NCBI GenBank assembly: GCA_019096065.1
Contig: JAGUCH010000002.1
Location: forward strand, 10,366,501-10,430,500
Source: Paracyclopina nana
Lineage: Eukaryota > Arthropoda > Copepoda > Cyclopoida > Cyclopettidae
DNA: 64,000 nucleotides
Direction: 5' to 3'
This document shows, one piece after another, positions 10,484-21,200 of this stretch (the stretch's first letter is position 1; each line of letters starts with the position of its first letter). The translations under genes and the position numbers were made by a program. The notes under the pieces were generated by a model that saw only the letters and a program-made list of their open reading frames with translations, was not told the DNA's origin and made no database searches.

Positions 10484-11561
10484 TGCCTGATGATTTTAGC
10501 TCAAATGATTCCAAAAATATTAGAATGAATTTTGGTACTTACCAACAATTAGAATTGTGAGATGAGAATTACTTTTTGGAGCAGCTGAAATTTGGCTGAG
10601 GTCTCGTATGAAACATCTAGCCACAAACTGAGATTTGTGCCTTGGTGTGAGCAAATAAATTATGTGAGATCGAAAAATATTGGTTTGGTGATCAAAATCA
10701 TCTTGCTTAACCAACTTGGTTCAGTGCTAGCAAAATAAACCTAGGTAATCATGGCAATTTGCGTAGTGATTACGTGAGAACGCAAGCTATTATGTCTGAG
10801 CAAAAATCCATTTTTGTTCAACTAAAATGAATTTTGGTCTAACCAAAAATCGATATGAGAACGCCCTTAAGTCTCTGGTTTTCAGCATATTTCAAAACAA
10901 ACTATCTTTCATCAAGTTTCTTTGATAAAAGATGAAATTTAACTTTTGATTTTGCTCATAAGGACTGAAATGTGGAGCACTTAATAGCCAAAATTAGATT
11001 TGTTTACTTTCAAGTTGGCTTAAAGTCGATCTGATTTTTTTAGTATCAGCTGGCGCTTGTCATAAGACAATTTTTCTCCTTTCCTTGAGGTGTTTTTCGT
11101 GCATTTTCCTAAGGAGTTTGGGGCGTACATGAACAGAACATAAAGGTAGGTATGCCTGGTATGGCATCTCCAGGAAATTGTTCATAAACAAAATCTTAAA
11201 AGAATCTCTAAAGAATCCTTAGTAAGTCACGGCACTCTTACGCAATCTCCGTGGCACAGTGGGTTTATTTGCCGATTTCACGCGCACGGAAAAAAGTCGC
11301 GAAATCAACGGCCATAAGCTAAAAATATTGCATCCTGGCACCCGGGAGAGCAAGTAAGAGCAGCCAATAAGCCAAAGGCGTAAAGTTGCTAGATTCGCAG
11401 CGCCATCTAGCCAGGAAACTTGAGCAAGTACATTTGACATGGCTGCACTACATAGGCGAACACAAATGGGCTATTTTTTGGCTTTGGGTGCACTAATTCC
11501 AAAAACTTTATTGATATCACATAATCTATGGATAAAATGGCACCCTTTCAAGCCATAAAAC

Positions 11562-12190
11562 CAGAGACTTAGATTACTAGAGAAGCGAAATTACGTGACG
11601 TCATAGGGGGTGCGTGCCTCTTTTTTGGGACGCTCCAAAAGAGAATACAATGGCTTTTTGGCGCTGGCTGCCTGAGTTTGGGCTGGGGCTGACTTTTCAT
11701 TCCAAATATTTCAGAAATGATCCATTTGTGATCAATGTCAAGTATAGTTTGAATGTAAGTTGACCAAGTGCCTCTAACTTTTATTTTCAACAGTTTTAAG
11801 GTTCTTATTGAAAGTTTCAATATATTTAAGAATCATTTTTTTGGTACAGCCATTTTATCGTTCCCGGCCCGAGCATTCCTGGAAATGGCCAAACACTTTC
11901 GATTTTTTAACATATATGATCAAACTTGCGAATCTGGTTACTCTGGTATCATTTGACGGAAAATCTCGGCTCTAAGGAAACCAAGGCAGTATGTCTAATC
12001 TCTTTCTGATATAGCACTGATTTTGGCGTTACTCTAAATGGGATTTTTACTGTCAAACAAATGCCGAGTGTGGCATTTTTTGAAAGTACACGTCTACATA
12101 AAAGTGATGAAAAAGATAACTTATTGACGCGTAGCAGAAAAGTGGAATGTTTACATTTTTACTTCGCTTCTCTTATAATCTAAGTCTCTG
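11562..12190. mobile_element. hAT-type MITE (CAGAGACTTAGATTA termini)
   Basis: 629 bp with inverted ends CAGAGACTTAGATTA / TAATCTAAGTCTCTG and a perfect 8-bp duplication CATAAAAC (11554-11561, 12191-12198). Same family as 6093-10877 and 29253-30378. Non-coding. Confidence 0.88.
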
Positions 12191-12381
12191 CATAAAACTA
12201 TATGCAACTGACACAAAATTCCAAGTTTTTCATTGCTGAAACCGATTTTTTCTAGCCTGGTTCCGCTGATGAGCCAATCAAATTGCCGCTCCTGATCACG
12301 TGACAAGTTTCGCGCGCGACAGTTTTTCCAAATATACTTGCCCAAAAAGCGCCATCTAGCGAAAAAGTTTGTCCCTCCAAT

Positions 12382-13153
12382 GCACAGTGGGTTTATTTGA
12401 CGATTTCACGCGCACGGAAAAAAGTCGCGAAATCAACGTAGCATCCCTTTCTTATTGGCCTAAAAATATTGCATCTTAGCACCCGGGAGAGCAGGTGACC
12501 GCAGCCAATTCTGGTGGATAATCATTTTATGCTATTAGTTTGACTTCCCTGACTGTGTCACTCAATTGGGAAAAGCTTGCCTCAAGCTTTGATTAATGCC
12601 AAATCATATCTAGATGGCGCTGCACTCGTACACAGAGGGCACTTCAGATCAAAATGACGTCATAATTTGGGTGCGAATAAAAGCGGGTGCGTGATTTCAT
12701 CAACGCGGGCCGGCGTTTCAACCTCGCACATTGTGTGTGTTAACGGATGACAGATTCCGCAATGGGCTGTTTGATTCCGAAAAAAGTCCACAAACAGAGT
12801 TATTTCAGAATGCAACTAGCGCCATCTGAACCGACTTTGTAGCATTAATCTAAGCTCAAGACAAGCTTTTCGCAATTGGAGTCGTTTGGAATCAAAAGTT
12901 ATGGAAGCCTCAATTTTTGCTCAATTTGTGCAAAATTGCTGTTCTATCAAAATTACCCAAGCCATTTATAGCCCAAAATTTATTGTTTCTGAGCCTAATT
13001 TGAATTCTTATCTGTCAATTGACACTAATTTGGGCTCTTTTGGTAGCCTAGAAGTCAAACAAATTAAAAGCTGAAAATTACTGCTAAAATCGGAAATCTG
13101 TGTTTTGGCGGAATTTCTCTTGCGCGTCAAATCGGCTTTTTGATCCACTGTGC
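12382..13153. mobile_element. TIR element with GCACAGTGG termini (inner copy)
   Basis: 772 bp, ends GCACAGTGGGTTTATTTG and CCACTGTGC, flanked by AAT duplications (12379-12381, 13154-13156). It sits inside an older member of the same family. Non-coding. Confidence 0.7.
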
Positions 13154-13592
13154 AATGGCTTATTCTGGTGGATAATCAATTTATGCTACAAGTTTTACTT
13201 CCCCGACTTGGTCTCTCAACTGGATTCGTTTGAAGTCAAAAGTTGATGGAAGATTCAATTTTTGCTCAAATTATGCAAAATTGTGGGAAAAGCTTGCCTC
13301 AAGCTTTGATTAATGCCAAATCATATTTAGATGGCGCTGCACTCGTACACAGAGGGCACTTCAGATCAAAATGACGTCATAATTTGGGCGCGAATAAAAG
13401 CGGGTGCGTGATTTCATCAACGCGGGCCGGCGTTTCAACCTCGCACATTGTGTGCGTTAACGGATGACAGATTCCGCAATGGGCCGTTTGATTCCGAAAA
13501 AAGCCCACAAACAGAGTTATTTCAGAATGCAACTAGCGCCATCTGAACCGACTTTGTAGCATTAATCTAAGCTCAAGACAAGCTTTTCGCAA
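12568..13592. repeat. 308-bp direct repeat pair, offset 717 bp
   Basis: 12568-12875 and 13285-13592 align without gaps and differ at only five sites, all C/T transitions. Three of the five are CG in one copy and TG in the other. Each copy carries one block of the GCACAGTGG element. Confidence 0.92.
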
Positions 13593-13987
13593 AAAATTGT
13601 TTATTCTGCGCCAAATTTGAATCTTTATCTGTCAATTTTTATTAATTTGTGCTCTTTAGATAGCCTAGTCATGCAAATTAGAAACCGGAAATGGTTGCTA
13701 AAATAGGAAATCTGTGATTTGACGTAATTTCTCGTGTGCGCAAATCAGCTCTTTGATCCACTGTGCGTGGGAAATTCATTGCAACGTCTCTACAGATAAT
13801 CACAATTGGCATTGCTGGCAAATGGGACACTATGATTTGAAACAAATGAGGCATTGCTTATTTTGACTATAGGGCTACCCAATTTTTTTTGCTCAGCTCT
13901 TCGGAGGCCCCAAAGGGTCGCAAAAACACTTAAGATTTTTTCTCAGCGTGGCCGGGAAGTACCTCAAATCAAGGATTTCTTTCTTCT

Positions 13988-14056
13988 TTGCCACCCGCCC
14001 TAACCTCAGACAGTTAGATCAGCATTCCAATACTCTAACCACTGAGCTATGGAAAC
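13988..14056 (-). repeat. tRNA-like relic 1 (possible SINE head)
   Basis: On the minus strand it reads TTTCCATAGCTCAGTGGTTA followed by AGAGTATTGGAATGCTGATC, a good tRNA 5' half with A box TAGCTCAGTGG. The B box is degenerate (CTGAGGTTAGGGCGG), so a functional tRNA is unlikely. Confidence 0.5.
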
Positions 14057-14128
14057 ACCATGAAAATTGCATGCTATGTATAGGACTTTACCATAATTTA
14101 AGCCAGATAAAGTAATAAAAAAAGTTAA

Positions 14129-14200
14129 GGAATGACTGGGGTTTGAACTCTAGACTGCTAAATAAAGAGCCGAGCGCTTTAACCATTGTGCCATAGGAAC
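14129..14200 (-). repeat. tRNA-like relic 2 (possible SINE head)
   Basis: Minus strand has A box TGGCACAATGG with TTAAAGCGCTCGGCTC after it and B box AGTTCAAACCCC, about the right distance apart for a tRNA. The two ends do not form a proper acceptor stem. Same strand and about 70 bp from relic 1. Confidence 0.5.
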
Positions 14201-14379
14201 ACATCTGAAAGGGATCTTAAAGGTCTAATTAATTGCTCCCAAACCACTGGATGCTAGCTAATGAGAGCCAGTGATATTCACATAGCAACTAAAAACAAAG
14301 CAGTATTTTCTAGGGCACGGGGCAGCCTAGTAACTTCATTAAAACACTCAAAAATCGTATTACAGAATATAAAATTGTA

Positions 14380-14567
14380 TATTTTGAGCTGGGGCACGTA
14401 AAATTGGGTCATTAAATAGCTGACCTCGGATTTTAAAATGGAAAACCACTTGTACAATTAGAGCCCTCGCAGGCTCGGGCTAGTAAAGCTGTTCTCAAAT
14501 TTTCCCATTTTAATATCCTCGCTCAGCTATTTAATGACCCTACTTTTCGTGCCTCAGCTCGAAATAA
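14380..14567. repeat. Imperfect hairpin MITE-like element
   Basis: Two arms of about 60 bp: TTTTGAGCTGGGGCACGT...GGTCATTAAATAGCTGA and its inverted counterpart TCAGCTATTTAATGACC...CGTGCCTCAGCTCGAAA, around a short CTCGCAGGCTCGGGC loop region. No coding potential. Confidence 0.6.
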
Positions 14568-14960
14568 ATAACTATAATGACACACCTTGTTAAGGCAAAA
14601 ATCCTTCTATTGCTCTCTCTCTCTCTAAAGATTTTTCTATGTAGGTACCACTTCATCTATGCTCATATTAAAAAGCTTGGAATGCTTAATAACTATGCTG
14701 AAAGGTCGACTGCGTTTAAGTAGACTGCTTTTAGATGGACTGCATATAACCAGATTTGCGTTAAAGTGGACTATGTTAAGGAGGATTTGCGGTTGGTTAG
14801 TACATTCAGCATAGAAACTACATTGACAGAATAGGGACAGCATCTGTACCAGACCAGGAATAGAATCTATAGCTGATATATATACCAGAATATAACTAAA
14901 GCTGAACTTGAATTTGTTGAAACTAACACTGAATTTGGGATATACTAAGGACCAAGCTAT

Positions 14961-15150
14961 TACTTCAGGACTTGGCCAATACTTCAGGACTTGGCTGAAA
15001 CTTCAGGACTTGGCTGAAACTTCAGGACTTGGCTGAAACTTCAGGACTTGGCTGAAACTTCAGGACTTGGCTGAAACTTCAGGACTTGGCTGAAACTTCA
15101 GGACTTCGCTAAAACTTCAAGATTTGGCTGAAACTTCCGGACTTGATTGT
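14961..15150. repeat. 19-bp tandem array
   Basis: About ten copies of AACTTCAGGACTTGGCTGA, nearly identical in the middle and degenerate at both edges. The array is bracketed by an inverted pair, AGGAATAGAATCTA (about 14859) and TAGATTCTATTCCT (about 15336), so it may be the inside of a TIR element. Confidence 0.85.
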
Positions 15151-15710
15151 AACTTCAAGTCATTGCCTCAGTACTTGGCTGACATAAAACATGTCTAAGA
15201 CTGCTTGACTTGTTTTATACCTTAGGACTTCAGGATATCTTGTGTGACTAGGTTGATATCAATAACATTCATTACTTAGCTGATTTCTTTACCTGAAGTA
15301 TACACTGACTTTGCTGGCCTAGTTTCAGTTTTGTAGATTCTATTCCTGTTCTATCTTTGTAGCAGATGAAAGTACCAGTATGATGTAGATACTCTTCCTG
15401 CTCTGTTACCCAGTAGATCCTATTGTTGTTCTGTCACAGCTGCACAGTAGTTTCTTATCCTGGTATGTCATGGCAGTAGATACAATTCCGGGTCCGTAGT
15501 AGATCCTAAGGTAGGAGCCCGATCATGGTTTCTCGGTAAAATTACTAAATACCAAATAAAAAAATAGCATAACATAATAAAATAATAATAAAATAAAATA
15601 ATAAACGGTGGAACAAAAATGGGTACATATTGTGCTACCGTAGAATAGGGCTCTAGAAATTCCTCCGCGACTTCGTAGCACTACGTTATAGGGTAACCCA
15701 TAGAGAAAAT

Positions 15711-16079
15711 TAGTGATGGAACGAGTCGGAAAATTTGGGTTCGAGCGAGTTCCGAGCTGCTGAAACTTTTTTCGAGCGAATTCGAGTTACCACTAATGGA
15801 AAACGAGCTCGGTCGAGTTAGCAATTTTCAAAAACCGAGTTACTTCGAGTTTCAAGATTGCTTCATAACCTGCAGTGTTAATTTGAGTTTTATTATCTTA
15901 TAGCTAGAAAAATTTTGTAGCTTCAGCTCGTTTGACTTTCGAGTTCGCCAAAATAGCTTCCGAGTTTTCCGAGTTGTCCCGAAATATTTTTCGAGCGAGT
16001 TCGAGTTAAATTCTTATGTAGTCCGAGTCGAGTTGGCCTTTCGAGTTACCGAGTCGAGTTCGAACTCGTTCCATCACTA
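15711..16079. mobile_element. hAT-type MITE with a CGAGTT-saturated interior
   Basis: 369 bp, termini TAGTGATGGAACGAG / CTCGTTCCATCACTA, perfect 8-bp duplication GAGAAAAT (15703-15710, 16080-16087). The interior is packed with CGAGTT/TCGAGC motifs. Shares only its ends with 28332-28820. Confidence 0.9.
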
Positions 16080-16131
16080 GAGAAAATCAGCTGTACTCAT
16101 TTGGAACAGTTTACTTAGTAAAAATCGGTCT

Positions 16132-17022
16132 CAAGACTTTTGCCCCTAGCTGTTTACCCCTGATATGTTTGCCCCAGGCCGTTTGCCCCTGTAAAAGTTT
16201 GCCCCTAAGATTTTTGTCCTTAGAGACAGTCACCCCCAAGACATTTGCCCTTTAGATTTTTGCCCCTAGACAAGTTTGCCCTATGGATTTTTCCCTGAAG
16301 ACACTTGCCCCTTAAATGTTTGCCCCTGGATATATTTGCCCCTTGGATTTTTGCCCCTTGGATTTTTACCCCTAGGGATGTTTGCCTCAGGCACTTTTGC
16401 CCCAAGAAACCAGTAAAATTTTGCCCTTGGGAATTTTGCGCTGTGTTATTTTGCTCGTGGCTAGGTTGCCTCTGCACTGTCAATGTGAGTTGACAAATTG
16501 TCCAATTTGAAGCGATCTTTCAGCAGCAATTGGTCAATAACAACGGGCTAAAATAAGTCATTTTAGGGATAAGATTATATATTGCCTCAATCCAATCAGC
16601 TTACTAAAAAATTCATAAAACTATTATTTATAAAAAGCAGAAAAAATTGATTGTTTTGGATAGGATCAGGTTGGTTAGGACGGAGTTGAAGAAGGTTTTC
16701 TCTTGTAAAATTATTATAAATGCAAATCATCAGGAAGTAATCATGTGAAAATATTGTGGGCAACCATCTTGGAGGCAAAAGTCCAAGGGGCAAAAGTCTA
16801 AGGGGCAAAAATACAAGGGGCAAATATATCCAGGGGTAAACATATAAGGGGCAAGCGTCTTGAGGGGCAAAAATCCCAGGGGCAAACATGTCTAGGGGCA
16901 AATGTGTCTAAGGGCAAATGTGTCTAAGGGAAAATGTCTTGGAGGCAAAAGTCTTTAGGGGTAAAAATCTTAGGGGCAAACATCTTACGGGTAAATGGCT
17001 AGGGGCAAACGGCTAGGGGCAG
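16132..17022. repeat. Fold-back element FB2: inverted arms of TTTGCCCC-type units
   Basis: Left arm about 16137-16470 (TTTGCCCCTNNA units), right arm about 16770-17020 (GGGGCAAA units), with a 300-bp spacer unlike that of FB1/FB3. Units are more degenerate (16-18 bp), suggesting an older or separate family. Confidence 0.75.
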
Positions 17023-17044
17023 AGTAGACAGCACGTAGACCAGA

Positions 17045-17455
17045 GAGTAAGAGCGGGTTGTAGCCAGATTTTTCGCAAAAATAGCCACATTTGGCTATCT
17101 TAGAAAAGTGACTAAAAATAGCCACAAATTGGCAAAAAATAGCCAGTTTTTTGGGGTTTTTTCTAGGTACTGATAATTATTTTGAGCATTTGATCCAATT
17201 TTCGGCATTATTCTGGACGAAACAATAATTTGCATCGTATTTTGGTGGCAGAAGTTTCAAAAATAAAGTCAGCCATTTTTGCATCTTTAACTTTTTCCCC
17301 TGCTTATTTGAAGATTTTCAAGCGCTTATTAAAGTAAAAATATCAAGTTTTCGGGCTTTTATAATAGCCACAAATGGCAGTATGGCTATTCGGCCTAAGC
17401 CACACTTGGGCCAAAAATGGCCACTTTGGCTATAAATGGCCAGATCTGACGGTCA
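17045..17455. repeat. TAGCCA/TGGCTA motif-rich element
   Basis: Begins near GTTGTAGCCAGATTTTTC and ends near AAATGGCCAGATCTGAC. Both flanks are dense in ATAGCCAC and TGGCTAT while the middle is AT-rich and plain. Ends look inverted but no target duplication is clear. Confidence 0.55.
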
Positions 17456-18211
17456 GCTGCAAAGACAAAGCAAGCAAAACAATTTGGGGTCAATTATCGT
17501 TGGAGGGATGCCATTTTTTCGGTAGTGAAGTTGATTGAGCAGCAGCAACACGGTCCGAGTTGTTTTAGAAAAGTATAGCTAGTAATCAGTTTTTGTGTCA
17601 GAACTCAGAATAGAACTGTATCGTGATCGTTAAGCGGAGTGAAATGAGAGTGACTCATTTTTTCGATCCTACTTTACGACTGCCTGTAGACTCAGCTGGT
17701 TCCTTCGAATGAAGCCAGTAAATCTCGGTCCGAGTCAAGGCGTGCCTTTCGAATCGTTTCCGCCGTTTTCGGTAAGTTTGCCCAACATTTTGGTCATTCT
17801 GTTTGAGTACATCGTTCGCCTCGATTGGAGCATTCGAGAATGTTTCATTGTTTGGCAAATTGTTTGGTCTCGAAAAAAAGCCAGCTGGATCTCCTGATCT
17901 TGCTTTCACTTGATGGTAATTGAGATGCATCCCCAGTTACTAGCCAAGATATTATGGAAGGCGATGATAATGTCTGGGATTCTAGATTGTTTATGTAAGT
18001 TTTATGAGATGAGTGAAACAAGTTATATTTTCACGAGAAGCGCCGAGCTCAAAGTTCGTGATGGTGTCGCGAGCGGGGGCCAGATGCCGATATATTTCTC
18101 TTGGCACTCACGTTCTTCGCCATTTGAATTCGTCCCAAGCTACAGCTCAGTGCTACTTATTTCGTTTGGGCATTATTATTCCGACGCATGTCAACTGCCT
18201 AGCTTATTCCA
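17456..18211. promoter_or_regulatory. Upstream region of the giant lipid transfer protein gene
   Basis: About 750 bp before the start codon, free of recognisable repeats and therefore the likely promoter plus 5' UTR. A donor-like CG|GTAAGTTTG near 17770 could end a non-coding first exon. No TATA box assigned. Confidence 0.35.
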
Positions 18212-21200
18212 ATGAAGCCCCACGCCGCATCACGGGCTTTGGCATTGCTATCAATATTAACCGCTGCCCGTGCAAGTGAGTAGCATGCTCTCCAAGCACC
18301 AGCTGCAAATCATGCCTCGTTCCCTTTAGGCCCCATTCTGGAGCCGCGCCGGGATGCGGAGCGACCAGGCTGTTTCCAACGCCATTGTTTGGCCGACGAC
18401 GGGTTGGGAGGATTCCAAGTGGGCAAGACCTACTTGTACAGCTACGGCGTGACCACCCTTTCGGAAATGCGAGGCGCTTCCCACCAGCGGGCCAAGCTTG
18501 ACCTGAGTGCCAGGGTAGCCATTCGCGCTGACTCCCCGTGCGAGTACACAGTTGAGGTAACGTAGCGGTAGACGGACGGATTGCAAGTCAATTCGCGCTT
18601 CCTCTCGCAGGTGGAGAAAGTCGCATCGGAAGGAGACCACGACGTGGACGCGCTTGAGGCTGTTCGGCACCACCCGATCAGGTTTGCCGTGGAGGGCCAG
18701 ACCATCGTGGAGGTGTGCAGTCATCCGCGTGACCCCGACTGGGTGGTCAACGTGAAGAAGGCAGTCGTGTCTGCCTTGCAGCTGAGCGTGAACCCGCGGC
18801 TCCAGCATAGGGGAAACGTGACCGAGGTAGGCAGTTCACTTGTTCGTCCACGATCATTGCCACACTCGAGTCTTTAGACCGACGTCGTGGGCACTTGCCT
18901 CACCGAATACGCAAGAACGCTGGAGTCACTGCTGCCTCGCGGCAGGATTGCCTATCGGAAAACCAAGTTCATGGAAACCTGCGAGAATAACCAAAGATTG
19001 TTCCAGTTTGCCCTCAACTTACCGGACGTGAATGTTCAAAATCTCCCTCTCTTGAAGTGAGTGGTCGCCGGCAACGTTCTTGCTGACGTGCTGACATGCA
19101 CGTGCTTTCATTTCAGGAGCGAACACGTCTGCGATGCATCGATGGACAGCAATGGTCTGATTGTCTCGTCCGAATGTCGCGAGTCCCATAGGTTCCAGCC
19201 CTTCAGCTCGAGGACTTCCGGCGCCACCACGCATGTCACGCAAAGTCTCGCCTTCATTGAATCCTTGACCCGCGATCATGCGGTTTCCCTCGAGTCGGGC
19301 CTTGTCTCCAACCTCGAGTATTCGCATCCAGACGCGGGAGTCGGCAATCCCGAAAGTGAAGCTCGGTCCATCCTCACCCGTTTCTCCGCCTCCCCCGAGC
19401 CCGCCAAGGCCGAACTTTTCATGAGCCTCGTCCATTTACTCCGCCGCCTTAGCTACCCAGAGGTGGCGCGCGTATTTTACGGAACGAGCGGCGACGCTCG
19501 AAAAGTGCTGCTTGACGCCATTCCGCTCATCAAGAGCGAGGCTGGGGTTGCACTCATGGCTGAGGTTATGCGAAACAAGCTCGTCCCCCTCTCGGAGCTG
19601 GATGCCTGGTACTCTACTTTGTCATTCTACAAAAATCCAACAAGGGCCATGATAACTGCCGTGTCCGTAAGTAGAACAATGCTATCTATCATATCCAGAC
19701 CTGGGCGTGATGGATTGAATCAGAAAAAGTTGCCTTACTTTTTGGTGCTCAACACTCAATAGAAAACATGTTCATGGCGGCTGCGTCCCGTTTGCTCTTG
19801 GCCATTTGCTCTTGGCCATTTGCTCTTGGCCATTTGCCCATTAAACTTTTGCCCTTGGGGACTTTTGCCCTTGGGGACTTTTGCCCTTGGGGACTTTTGC
19901 CCTTGGGGACTTTTTCCCTTGGGGACTTTTGCCCTTGGGGACTTTTTCCCTTGGGGACTTTTGCCCCTGGGGACACTTGCCCTTGGGCTACCTTTAGGGA
20001 CAATTGCTCTTGGGGACCTTTGCCCTTTTTGGACTTTTTTGAAGTTCTGATAGTTTGCTGATGGTTTGGTGATAGTTTGCTTTTAGCCTACGATTAAAGC
20101 ATAAAGAGAGGTAAATCTGAATTTTGTCCGGTGTGTGGGTACAAGTCCATTTGATCTACTGGACATAGCAAAAGTAACCATTAGAAGAGTCCTCATGGGC
20201 AAAAGTCCCCACAGCTAAAAGTCCATATTGGCAAATATCACAAAGGGCAAAAGTTTGCAAGGGCAAAAGTTCCCAAGGGCTGAAGTCTCAAGGGCTTAAG
20301 TCCCAAGGCAAGGGCTAAAGTCCCCAAGGGCAAGTGTCCCCAAGGGCAAGTGTCCCCAAGGGCAAGTGTCCCCAAGGGCAAGTGTCCCCAAGGGCAAGTG
20401 TCCCCAAGGGCAAGTGTCCCCAAAGGCAAAAGTCCCCAAGGAACTGCTTACAGTTAGCATCCCCAAAAGGTTTTATATCGTTTTCTCATAATTATTTTCT
20501 TAAAAGTGGGATTTTAGCTAGCTAAGCTGATTTGTCTTACTTACTAACAAGTCATCCAAGTCCACTCCATCTCAACTTTTTGTTTTGAGGTATCAGAGTG
20601 TTGAGCATCTATATTTTTTCTGATTCGATCAAGAGCCTGCCTGCAGCATAGGAACTTTCCCTCTAAGTGTCAAATTAAGGCCTATTTCACTTTTGAGTAA
20701 GCTGGCCAGCGAGCCAGTGCGTATACTACAAAATATACTACATCATAACTGGAATTATTGTCATGGTGTATCCTACTTGAACATACAAAATGCACTGCAT
20801 GGAACTATTACATAGATGAGCTAGGATTGTTCAAAGAAAATTGGAACAACCTTTTTTTACTCAACCAAGTCTTATTTGATGAGTCGAATATTATAAAAGC
20901 GCTTGAAAAGCAAAGTTACAAGTTTTGCAAACTAGCTCTCAAGTCCTGCTTTGATAGTCTTGCTTTGTAAGCAAAGTCTTGTTTGCTCAATCAAGCCTTG
21001 TTTGATGAACCAAATCTGGTCTACTCAGCTAAGTCTTTCTAGACGATTTTTTCTTGGTCACGCAAGTCTTTCTTTTTAGTCAAGGCTCTTACATTAAGCA
21101 TTGCATTTGAGTGTACGAAAAAAAGAGGGACCAAAAATCTGAGAAGAAATTTGAGAAGATTCCTCCTCTCATCTCATGGCTCCAAATAAATTTATTGTAC

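Larger units (their letters stand above)
6511..10867. mobile_element. Full-length PIF/Harbinger DNA transposon
   Basis: 4,357 bp with terminal inverted repeats AGGGCGTTCTCATAT / ATATGAGAACGCCCT and target duplication TAA (6508-6510, 10868-10870). It carries the standard two genes in convergent arrangement: a DDE transposase (plus) and a Myb/SANT-like accessory protein (minus). The related hAT copy at 29253 has the uninterrupted target (TTATATAAGTCTCTG on the minus strand), confirming the ends. Both genes read without lesions, so it may be recently active. Confidence 0.93.
6093..10877. mobile_element. hAT-type element (CAGAGACTTA termini) interrupted by a Harbinger
   Basis: Inverted termini CAGAGACTTATATA (6093) and AAGTCTCTG (ends 10877), flanked by a perfect 8-bp duplication GTTTTCAG (6085-6092 and 10878-10885). 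The CAGAG start and 8-bp duplication are hAT hallmarks. Its own sequence is about 420 bp, so it is non-autonomous. Bases 6105-6510 recur inverted at 29253-29680. The Harbinger landed in its right terminal repeat. Confidence 0.88.
5943..11140. mobile_element. Outer MITE (TGCCCTGTTCAT termini) of a three-level nest
   Basis: Left end TGCCCTGTTCATGTA at 5943 and an inverted right end ending at 11140 (TACATGAACAGAACA), flanked by the 3-bp duplication TAA (5940-5942 and 11141-11143). Its own DNA is only 5943-6092 and 10886-11140; the rest is an inserted hAT element. A related sequence at about 54640-54960 lacks the hAT insertion and so shows the empty site. A TAA duplication suggests mobilisation by a PIF/Harbinger-type transposase. 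Confidence 0.8.
11254..13766. mobile_element. TIR element with GCACAGTGG termini (outer copy)
   Basis: Left end GCACAGTGGGTTTATTTG at 11254 and an inverted CCACTGTGC ending at 13766, flanked by a 3-bp GTG duplication. It contains a hAT element (11562-12190) and a second copy of its own family (12382-13153). No coding region recognised. Confidence 0.65.
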
